Shown here: positions 36,897-47,290 of the stretch, in pieces
How the letters are laid out: each line of letters starts with the position of its first letter
How positions within the stretch are numbered: the first letter of the stretch is position 1
Source of the DNA: Morinoia aosen
Lineage: Eukaryota; Arthropoda; Malacostraca; Amphipoda; Talitridae
NCBI GenBank assembly: GCA_030386875.1
Contig: CM059559.1
Coordinates: forward strand, 3,903,177 to 3,967,176
DNA: 64,000 nucleotides
Reading direction: 5' to 3'
Notes under the pieces: generated by a model
What the model was told of the DNA's origin: nothing
Seen by the model: the letters and a program-made list of their open reading frames with translations, nothing else
The model's database searches: none
Made by a program: the position numbers and the translations under genes

Positions 36897-37925
36897 GTTC
36901 AAATGATAAGGGCTGCATATCATTTGTTCAAATGATAAGGGCTGCATATCATTTGTTCAAATGATAAGGGCTGCATATCATTTGTTCAAATGATAAGGGC
37001 TGCATGTCATTTGTTCAAATGATAAGGGCTGCATGTCATTTGTTCAAATGATAAGGGCTGCATGTCATTTGTTCAAATGATAAGGGCTGCATGTCATTTG
37101 TTCAAATGATAAGGGCTGCATATCATTTGTTCAAATGATAAGGGCTGCATATCATTTGTTCAAATGATAAGGGCTGCATATCATTTGTTCAAATGATAAG
37201 GGCTGCATATCATTTGTTCAAATGATAAGGACTGCATATCATTTGTTCAAATGATAAGGGCTGCACATCATTTGTTCAAATGATAAGGGCTGCATATCAT
37301 TTGTTCAAATGATAAGGGCTGCATATCATTTGTTCAAATGATAAGGGCTGCATATCATTTGTTCAAATGATAAGGGCTGCATATCATTTGTTCAAATGAT
37401 AAGGGCTGCATATCATTTGTTCAAATGATAAGGGCTGCATATCATTTGTTCAAATGATAAGGGCTGCATGTCATTTGTTCAAATGATAAGGGCTGCATGT
37501 CATTTGTTCAAATGATAAGGGCTGCATGTCATTTGTTCAAATGATAAGGGCTGCATGTCATTTGTTCAAATGATAAGGGCTGCATGTCATTTGTTCAAAT
37601 GATAAGGGCTGCATATTATTTGTTCAAATGATAAGGGCTGCATATCATTTGTTCAAATGATAAGGACTGCATATCATTTGTTCAAATGATAAGGGCTGAA
37701 CATCATTTGTTCAAATGATAAGGGCTGCACATCATTTGTTCAAATGATAAGGGCTGCATATCATTTGTTCAAATGATAAGGGCTGCATATCATTTGTTCA
37801 AATGATAAGGGCTGCATATCATTTGTTCAAATGATAAGGGCTGCATATCATTTGTTCAAATGATAAGGGCTGCATATCATTTGTTCAAATGATAAGGGCT
37901 GCATGTCATTTGTTCAAATGATATG
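36897..37925. repeat. 29-bp hairpin minisatellite, copy 2 (about 36 units)
   Basis: The same 29-bp hairpin unit as 16272-16580 at the matching intron position, about three times longer. TATCATTTG and TGTCATTTG variants form runs, showing block duplication of groups of units. Confidence 0.95.
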
Positions 37926-38104
37926 GGCAACAGGCATATGTTAGCAGCAGAAACAAAGTAAACGCCAACTCTCAAGATCTGACAAACAAATACGTAAGAT
38001 CTCTACGCATGAAAGATTGAGGTTCACATGGTTCTCAAAGGCTGGAAGAGAATTAATGTCAAAGTTAACATTGGCTATGTTGACAGAAAAATAGCTAAGG
38101 TTAA

Positions 38105-38330
38105 CCCTTTTACCGTCAAAGTGGATTTCCAAATCCACTTTCATAAACAGCTCTAATATATTTTATTCCTTGTGAAATTTGTGCCCTAATGTGTTCTTTG
38201 AAGTTCATTGTCGAGTGGCAGTCACATCCTTGTAGTGATGTGGGTGACTACGTGATGCTGGTGCCACTTTAATGATGGTGGCTGTGACAACGGTAATATT
38301 AGTACAAAATGTGGACGTTTAAGGGTTCAG
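38105..38330. mobile_element. Candidate TTAA-target MITE, copy 2
   Basis: The counterpart of 16755-16965, with TTAACCCTTTTACCG at the left and TTTAAGGGTTCAG at the right. It includes a 14-bp difference (AATGATGGTGGCTG) also found in the independent copy at 39521-39740, so copy 1 has lost that piece. Confidence 0.55.
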
Positions 38331-38679
38331 TTTTACGTGGTCGCCAGCCATGTGCAACTAAAACCAGGTGCAGTGTGGCGTGCAAATCAAAATCCCAGGT
38401 CTAACGTTTCGCTTAAGGCGTAGCTGGCACAGCATCACTTTTATCTCAGATCTAAAACATACCTAACACATACATAATAATTTCATCAACAGATGTGCAA
38501 CTTGCGGCGATAATATCCACCACCTCACGCAAGAGATCCAGCTAATCCTCGCATCAGAAACTCTTCACAAGCAAGCGAGGGGTATTACAACACCTGAGTA
38601 GTGAAGGTGATGCTCTGTCCCTGCTTGCCAGCGCGCGCCGTGCGGCCCACGCGGTGAATGTAGTCTTTGGTGCTCATCG

Positions 38680-39105
38680 GCAGGTCCAGGTTAATGACCC
38701 AGTCCACGCCTTCGATGTCCAAACCTCTGCAATGACAGGTTTCAAAATTATGATTACACAGTACATGTCTTCTCATATCCAAACCCCTACAATGGCGAAT
38801 TTTATAATTATGACTACACGTGTTTGATGTCCATGTTCAATATCTAAACCTCTACAAAGACGAGTTTCGTAATCATGAGCACCCAGTCCACGTGTGCTAT
38901 ATTCAAACCTCTGCAGTGATAAGTTTCACAATCACGACTACACAATACACGTCTCCTATATCCAAACCTCTACAATGACGAATTTCACAATTATAACTAC
39001 ACAGCACACGTGTTCGATGTCCATGTTCGAGGCGCAAAGCTCTGCAATGACAAATTTTAAAGTTATGATTACCCAGTCCTCAATTTTGATCTCCAAATCA
39101 ATGGA
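38680..39105. repeat. Degenerate repeats of the exon 8 splice acceptor in intron 7, copy 2
   Basis: The counterpart of 17320-17745 with the same unit order. Its presence in both copies shows that it predates the duplication. Confidence 0.75.
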
Positions 39106-39520
39106 ACAAGAGAATGTAAAATTATTACTCCCTTTGCACTATTGATGATAAAACTGATAGAATAAGGAATAAAGATATAACTACGTGGGTCCACACTTCG
39201 ATATCTAAGACACACAAATGGAAAGAATGCTTGGTTCAGAAATAATCATCCTCTTCACACATTTGATGCACCAACTTCGGGAAATTCAATGTCCAAATAT
39301 ATTATGAAGTAATTTCCATATTCACGCCTTCATCTTCAATTAGTAAAGTCTATAAATAAATATTAAAATAAATATTATCCTATCGGCACAGATTACGCTC
39401 GCCTAATTATGATAACAAGCGTCAAATAAAATGGAAATACCCAGTTTACACTCTCATTGAAGCTTAAATGTTAGGGGAAAACAACTTGACGAACATCTCG
39501 TCGACGTCATTCATGCTTAA

Positions 39521-39740
39521 CCCTTCACCGTCAAAATGGATTGCAAAATCAACTTTCATAAACAGCTCTAATACATTTTTACCTGATGAAATTTTTGCTC
39601 TAATGTGTTGTTCGAAGTTCATTGTCGAGCGGCAATCACTGCCTTGTTGTGATGTTGGTGACTACATGTAGCCGATGCCAGTTTAATGATGGTGGTTGTG
39701 ATGACAGTAATATGAGTACAAAATGCGGATGTTAAAGGAT
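39521..39740. mobile_element. Candidate TTAA-target MITE, independent copy
   Basis: Starts TTAA-CCCTTCACCGTCAAAA and ends AAAGGATTAAGC. About 80% similar by eye to the element at 38105-38330. Present only in copy 2. Confidence 0.55.
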
Positions 39741-40134
39741 TAAGCTGCTGACATGAAGAATCCTTCTCCTTTTCCTATTACCAAATCTTCCAGAACTTAC
39801 CATAAAATTTCCAGCTCGCATCTAAATCTCTGGCGAAATAAATCCAAGCACAACGATCATTCACTGCAATAACCAAGTTTAACAGGTTTTACACCCAGTG
39901 AACCTGAACCTACAAACTGACACATAAAACCTTCAACTTGCCATCATTTGGTACATTCAGCAAATGCTATAAATAAATAAAAGCATTCCCAAATAAAATT
40001 CACATTTTTCTCCATATTAATGCAACTCTGAGTTAGTTACAAAACTACAGAGGAGTACCCCATGCCCAAAGATAACTTCAAATTTTCCAGGAAAAAGTAC
40101 ATTCATAATTAATTCATACCTTACCACGAGATAG

Positions 40135-40273
40135 TGTTGAAATTTTCAAATCTGAGACGGATAAATGCTTCTCAAGTATCTGTGATACGAGAGTTCAGTT
40201 TTGCGAGGAGAATTATTTTCCCTCCTGTTAAATTATATAGGCACAAGTCGGCATCTTCGACAATAGCCTGACA
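40135..40273 (-). repeat. LTR, low-coordinate copy
   Basis: 139 bp, TG...CA ends, about 96% identical to the other LTR by eye. Confidence 0.9.
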
Positions 40274-40689
40274 AGCCCTTACCGAGAAGAAATTACTGCA
40301 AGTAATGTCGCGAACATGCTATTAAGCCCGATGTCGACTGTGCTTTTTGGCCTATAAATTAATATAATGGTGCATATGTACATCAGATAGCTTATAAAGA
40401 ATACTTAAGACTATTTCTTAACAATTAGAAACACTTATTCTAATACAGCTCAGGAACAGTCTTGTCCTTTCTCTTCTGAAGAGGCTGAATCCAGTTCTGG
40501 TTGGTGGGGAGAGCGGGATAAGAAGTCGGCGAGATGGTTCTCCACTCCAGGAATATGTTCCGATTTAAATTGGAAAAGGCTGAAGTATAAAGCCCATCGT
40601 TTAAGTCGTGGGTTTAGTTTATCCGTTTGTTGCAGATATATAAGAGGTCGATGGTCGCCATTGTGCATCGTTGATTTTGGTCACCAATT

Positions 40690-41115
40690 TTGGTCGTGAT
40701 TTTCGATTGCTGATCTGGTCGCCAGTTTGATCGCTGATCTGGTCGCCAGTTTGATCGCTGATCTGGTCGCCAGTTTGATCGCTGATCTGGTCGCCAGTTT
40801 GATCGCTGATCTGGTCGCCAGTTTGATCGCTGATCTGGTCGCCAGTTTTGTTCGTTGATCTGGTCGCCAGTTTGATCGCTGATCTGGTCGCCAGTTTGAT
40901 CGCTGATCTGGTCGCCAGTTTGATCGCTGATCTGGTCGCCAGTTTTGTTCGTTGATCTGGTCGCCAGTTTTGTTCGGTGATCTGGTCGCCAGTTTGATCG
41001 GTGATCTGGTCGCCAGTTTGATCGGTGATCTGGTCGCCAGTTTGATCGCTGATCTGGTCGCCAGTTTGATCGCTGATCTGGTCGCCATTTTGATCGCTGA
41101 TCTGGTCGCCAGTTT
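40690..41115. repeat. 24-bp minisatellite inside the LTR element (about 18 units)
   Basis: Tandem units GATCTGGTCGCCAGTTTGAT-CGCT with variants in which the last part reads TTTTGTTCGTT. The length is a multiple of three, so both forward and shifted frames stay open (reading WRPDQRSN repeats). Lies between the protease-like and RNase H-like parts. Confidence 0.95.
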
Positions 41116-41331
41116 TGTTCGTTGATCATTTTTTTATGCCGAGCTCGGAACGCAGTCGTCCTTCTCCAGCAGCAGCTGCTGTTTGTAGGCCAGGGTGTCC
41201 TGCGGTCTACCGTAGATGCCGGTGGCCATGGACGCCATGGTCTTTTTAGGTGTAGGCCTTTATCGCGCACGCAAGACCTTAGTGTATTAAGATCATCACT
41301 TTCTAATTTCTCTATTTCTTCCTTGGTGGGC

Positions 41332-43311
41332 TCAAGCACCTTCCCGTACAGCGGACATTCTTTGTGAGAGTTGATGTGGCCTTTTTGGAGTCTTTCGATA
41401 AGGAACTTCTTTTTGAGGCTCGTACGTATTGAATCCGCAATTTTTCTTAGTTTCTTCTGTTATATCATCGGCTCTCTTGAAGAGCTGCTTTGAATGAGCA
41501 AAGTTACGCTGTAGTTCAATGAACTTTTCTTTGTTGGTTTGCGGCTGTTTTGGTTCATCAGATTTTTCAATTTCTTCTCTCTTTGCACTCACTTTTGTAG
41601 TGATATGAGAGGTTTCAATTATAAGAGGAGGCGTGTTTTCTTCTTCGAATGATGTAGTTCCTGACACACGTCCTAGGATTACTTCGGTTGCAGGGTTATC
41701 CATCACTACGACGGTGATGTTGCCTCGATAATATGGGCAGTCAAGTTTTACGTTTGCTAACGGCGCTACGAAAGTTTGGCTGTCAGCTAGCTTGACGGTG
41801 ATCTTGTTCTTGGTTATATTTTGTTGTGGCACTAGCGTTTTATTTACAAATACGGCTGTGGCTCCTCCGTCCAGCAAGATTTCTACTGGTTTGTTATTGA
41901 GTTTGCCCTGACACTTTTTCAATTGTCCTAGTAATAGTTCGGATGTATCCGAAGTTACCGCAGCATGATTGCATTCGACGGGTGGCAGGGTATATCCTGG
42001 GGACTCCCCTTCGATATAACTTATGTGGGCAGTAGGTTGTGCCGTGCCTCCTTCATTTCGGGAAGAGGTATTTTGCTGAGATTGCGGGTTAAGTACTTGG
42101 CACTCTGCGCTAGAATGAGTTGGATTTTCTTCATGGTGATTACAGAAGAATGTACTCCAGTTGATTGGCGGACGGTTAAAGTAGTTGGGTCTGCCTTCTA
42201 CGTGAGCTGGTCCAGTTGTCCTTGGCCTATACTGGAAATTCTGATTCTGAGGCGGTGCAGGTCGATACTGGGGCTTTCGGTTCTGAGGAGGTGAAGGTCG
42301 ATAGTTGAAATTTTGGTTCTGATGAGGTGAAGGTCGATAGTTTCCGGTTGTGGTGTTAGAAACTTGATTCACTTGAGAACTTTTGGAAGGTTTTCCCATA
42401 GAAGATTCTTGACCTTCGTTTTTGTTATTCGTCAGACGGTTCTCACACAGTTTCTGGAGAGTTGTATTGGGTCGGGCTTGTAGAAATTTGCCCCCTTGTT
42501 CAGCTAGAGTCGCTAAGGTGTTACCGCTTCTGTCCTTGAGTTGAGTAGCAAGATGAGACGGTAGACTGGAGTAGACCCTATCCATAAGCATGAAGCTTTT
42601 CAATTGGTCGTAGTTTTCTTCTACTTGGCTTCCGGTGAGCCATGCGTTAAGCGCTTGTTCCAATCTCCGGATGTATCGACTCATGTTGTCTCCTTCCTCA
42701 GGCTTCAGTTCATAGTAGTTACTGCGCAGTTTAGCGGGGATTATCTTGTGGGACTCCAGCAGTAAATTTTTGATTTCCCTAAATTGGTAGCGGTCGACAG
42801 CGGCCAATGTCTGGATGAGTCTTCTTTCCTTAGCCGTTACTAGATTTTCTAGTGCGAGAACAGCCTCAAATTCCGTGTATTCGAGTGCGTTGCTGTGACT
42901 CTCGAAACGCTGCATGAATTCTTGGATCCCCTCTTGTTCAGGGTTAAAAGCAGCGATATCGGGTATTTTGACCCGTCTGGCTTCTGGTGCCCTTGGTTGG
43001 TTGAGTTGTTGGAGCTGGATTTCATGCTCTCGTTCTCTTTCTCCCTCTCGTTCTCTTTTTCTCTCTCGTTCTCTTTCTCGTTCTCGTTCTTCTCTTTCTA
43101 GTGCTCGTTCTCGTTCTTCTCTTTCTAGTGCTCGTTCTCGTTCTTCTCTTTCTAGTGCTCGTTCTCGTTCTTCTCTTTCTAGTGCTCGTTCTCGTTCTTC
43201 AGCTTCCTCCAGAATTCTTATTCTTTGAAGGAAGGTTTCACGGTAGTCTGGCTGCTCCGGAGTGAGGCCTAGGGCAGTCATGTACTCTCGGGCACGTTGG
43301 ACGCAATCCAT
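41332..43311 (-). pseudogene. Gag/protease-like part of the LTR fossil
   Basis: A long open frame with a charged Glu/Arg heptad-like region near the N-terminus (the ERALERE repeats), a gag-type middle region, a proline/asparagine-rich stretch and a retropepsin-like segment toward the end. It belongs to the broken element at 40135-51173 and is treated as a fossil. Confidence 0.75.
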
Positions 43312-43581
43312 TTCTCTTTGCTTCAGGAAGTCGAGGTTCCTTTTTATTTTTCTTGGTTTTCAGGATAATAATAATAATAATGAGGGGTGTTGATACAATC
43401 AACATTAAAGCACGGACACGGGTCCTTTACTGCTCCCCTTTATGCATGTCGTCTGCGATCGAAAGGTCGATTTAGAAACTCATCATTAAAGGTAAGTCAA
43501 TTGCAATGCAAAGTTACTGAAACATTTAAATTAGGTCGTAGACATCTATCACACGAAGATAGTTCATTAATTCCTTGACGT

Positions 43582-46500
43582 CTAAATGGCGCCCCATACC
43601 GTCTCGACGGTAGGTTGTAGCGTTTGGCAAGCCTTTATACAATTTCTACTAATTGTTAGACTTTCACATTCTATGATTAGGTGTTTGACAGTTAGTGTTG
43701 AGTTGTTGCAAAACTCGCATACTGGTGCAATATCAGGTATCTCGTTGTTCATCAGGTAGCCATGCGTTAAGAATGTGTGTCCTATTCTGAGTCTGTTAAC
43801 TATTATTTCCTCTTTACGTGATATTTTACCTAGTTCCAATTTCGTGCCTGGTGATGGCTGTATTTCCCTCAACCTGTCTCTGCAATTTTCCCACCTAGTC
43901 TTCCACTGGTCAATCATCTTTTGTTGTATTAATGGTTTCCAGTCTGAGTGGCAAATAAGAATGAATTCTTCGGGTCTTCGGGTAGCGTTCTTAGCTGCGG
44001 TATCTGCAGCGTCGTTACCGCCTATTCCGACATGGGAGGGGATCCAGCATATGTTGATGAGTTTGCCACTTTTTTGCAGGTCGTGTATTTCGTGTTGTAT
44101 TCGGCGTAGTACTGGGTGTTGTGTCTCGCAATTTAGGCCGTTAACGACACTCAAAGAGTCACAGTAAATTACATATTTTTCATCTCTTTTATCTCTAATG
44201 ATGTTAAGAGCCAAGTGAATGGCGTGTATTTCAGCTGAATATATTGAGGCTTCCTTCGGAAGTGTTGCAGTGCGAACAATAGTGCCACATACTGCCGCCG
44301 CTCCTGTGCCACCCTCCCCTCGTGAGCCGTCCGTGTATATGGTCACGTATCCATCATATTGTTCTTTTGTTATTCTTTTATGCTCTCGCCGGATTATGTA
44401 TTCGGGAGTTTCATTCTTTGGGAGTTCGGTTAGTTCTGTATTTATAGTTGGTTTTGTTAAAGCCCATGTAGGGGTATCAATGTTTAATAGTCGGTAGGAA
44501 AAGTCTGGTTTAATTCGGTTTTTCCTCAAACTTAATTTTTCTATTAGTATTTGCATTCTGATGGCCAAAGTTGGGGTTATTCTCCTATTTTGAAAGAGTA
44601 GTCTATTGCTCGCCGTTACAGTGCAACTAAAAGCGGGGTTTCCGTGCTGACTTCGGACCTTGTAGTAGTAGCAGAGTGAGAGATAATTTCGTCTAATATC
44701 GGGAGGCATTTCATTGCAAATAATATATAGGCTATTTGTTGGGCTGGATCTAAATGCTCCCGTAGCGATTCGTAGTGCCTCGCGCGTAATTGACTCGAGG
44801 GGTTTCAAAGTTGTTTGACTGGCAGAGTTATAGATTATTGATCCATAGTCGAGAATTGATCTTGTCATACTTCTGTAGATTCTGAGAACTGTGGTTTGGT
44901 CGGCTCCCCAGCTTTGAGCTGTTATTGATTTCAGTACGTTAAGGCTGTCATTTCCTTTTTTCTTTAGAGCAGCGATGTGTTGTTGCCAGTTCAATTTATC
45001 GTCGAAGATTAGGCCTAGGAATTTATGTGATTTTGTGTATTGAATGTTTTCGTTATTGATTTTGAGTGTTGGGCTGAGGAATAGTCCGGGTACAATATTA
45101 AAATGAATTGCTTTACTTTTGCTCAGTGAAAATTTGAATCCATGATTTTGAGACCACTTAAATATATTATCAATACAGGATTGCATTTTGTTTTGAATGA
45201 CCTGGAGGTCTTGGTGGTGGTATCCGACTTGCAAGTCGTCAACATATAGAGAGTAATGGAACTTGTTGTCCGGTGGAATCTGTTTAGCTATGTCGTTTAT
45301 TTTGAGGGCAAATAATGTAACTGAGAGGACACTGCCTTGAGGGACTCCGTTTCGCTGTTCGTAGGTGTTTGAGTTATAGTTATCCACTCGGACACTCGGT
45401 GTTCTATGTTCTAAGAATTTGGTGATGAAAATTGGTAGTCTACCCCTGAGTCCAATGTCAAATAAGTCACGTATAATCCCATATCTCCTGTTCTGTCATA
45501 AGCTTTTTCGAGGTCAAAAAACACTGAAATGAAGTGTTCTCTGTTTGCAAAGGCTAATCTTACGGTTGAGTCTAGTCTGACCAAGTGATCTACAGTGCTA
45601 CGCCCTCTCCTGCATCCACACTGCGCTTTATTTATTATGTTATGCATATCAAAATATTCTATCAGTCGGTTATTGATCATTCGTTCCATAAGTTTGCACA
45701 GACAGCTCGTTAGTGCGATCGGTCTGTAGTTGTTCGGCTTACTGTGGTCTTTTCCAGGTTTTGGGATTGGTATTATTATTGAGTGCTGCCATTGTGGTGG
45801 GAAGTAGCCCGTTGTCCAGAATTTGTTAAAAGTGTTCAAGATGTATTGTTTAGCTGGTAGTTTTAGGTTTTTGATCATGTCGTATGTTATTTTGTCGTTT
45901 CCTGGTGATGTGTTTTTAGTTTTTCTTAGGGCGGATTCAAATTCATGCATATGGAAAGTTTGGTTATAGATTTCTACGTTTGGCGAACTGAAATGGATCG
46001 GTATAGTTTCATTTGCGGTTTTTATTTGTTGAAATTCAGGGGAATAGCTTTGGTCGCTTGACACTTCGCTGAAATTCTCAGCCAGTTTATTCACAATATC
46101 AGGGATTGTGCTGTAGTGTATATTGTTTTCGATCAATATATGGACTTTTCTTTGCACTCGACCTTTTATTTTCCTTATTGTTTCGTATACTCTGGCCATT
46201 GGTGTGTATTTATTAAGTTGGTTTACGAAGTTCTTCCACGTTTCTTGTTTGCTTGCTCGAATTTTGTATTTATGATTTGCCCTTGCTCGTTTCCAGTTAA
46301 TTAAGTTAGTAAGGTTTTTATTGCGGTGGTATTTCTTGTAAAGTTCTTCTCTTTCTTCTTTTGATTCTTGGAGTTCTTTTGTCCACCATGGTTTGGGGTA
46401 GTATTTTCCTGGTATATAAGTTGGGATGGCTTTTTCAGCCGCTGAGTAGAACCGCTGGTATAAGTCGGTGATTAGTTGTTCGTTATTAGTTGTTGCGTTC

Positions 46501-47249
46501 AACATCGGCTTGTTCCATGCATTGTTATTGGAATATAGATCCCAGTTAGCTTTTGAGTAGTTCCAGATAGTTGATGGGGGTTGGTTGGGACGATTTTCGT
46601 CAAGGTAGGTGATCAAAATTGGGCAATGATCGCTATCACCCGGCGAGTCGAAAGCAACCCAGTCTAGTAGCACGGCCAATGTAGGTGAGCAAATTGTCAG
46701 ATCAATAGCTGATTCTGAATTGTATCCTACTCTAGTGGGTGAACCGGTATTTAATAGGCAAAGGTTATTGTTTGCAATAACAGTTTCTATCAGCTTCCCC
46801 CTATTATCTGTATTCTTGCAGCCCCATATGGTGCTGTGTCCGTTGAAGTCACCGGCTAGGATGAAAGGGTTCGGTAGTTGGTGGATTAGGTTATTTAGTT
46901 TTTCGTTTGTGACTGTTTGTCTACCGGGTATGTAGATGCTGCAGATGGTTATCAGCTGTCCTATGTTTACTTGAATGGCCACGCTTTGTAGTTCAGTCTG
47001 TAGATTCAGTTCACAAAAAGGTATTGAGCTATGGACATATATTCCAACACCTCCATGGGGGGTTCTGTTGTAATGACCGTGTCGTAGCACATTACTGTAG
47101 CCGTTTATTCTAAACTGGCAGTTATCCCATAGCTTTGTTTCTTGAAGTGCTATTATACTGGGTTGGTGGTTGTTTATTGTTTCCATTAGTTCATCTTTCT
47201 TTCCCCTGATGCCTTGGCAGTTCCACTGCAGGATTCCCACGTTAGCCAT
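43582..47249 (-). pseudogene. LINE ORF2: endonuclease, reverse transcriptase, RNase H (one frameshift)
   Basis: The first part (45411-47249) has an apurinic-like endonuclease: NWNCQG-like start (QWNCQGIRGK), QETKLW, AGDFNGHS and SDHCPI. RT motifs NYRPIALTS and FFDLEKAYD follow. The reading frame shifts near 45490-45500, and the RT continues in 43582-45387 with GVPQGSVLS and the catalytic YVDD. RNase H then shows YTDGSRGE, a Glu in AEIHAI, YCDSL and a final Asp in GNDAAD. The C-terminus has a cysteine-rich CEFCNNSTLTVKHLIIEC motif. One base appears lost against the expected frame; the rest is open. ORF2 starts 42 bp after the ORF1 stop, suggesting reinitiation or coupled translation. Confidence 0.9.
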
Positions 47250-47290
47250 GGGGTGTTTGATTTGATTTTGTTATTCAATCGTTCAATTGG

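Noticed and set aside
36897-37925. CRISPR-like array
   Set aside because: The 29-bp units are directly adjacent with no unique spacers, and the context is a eukaryotic intron.
42895-43228. Plus-strand Ser/Arg-rich frames
   Set aside because: Shadow of the Glu/Arg repeat in the minus-strand gag-like region.
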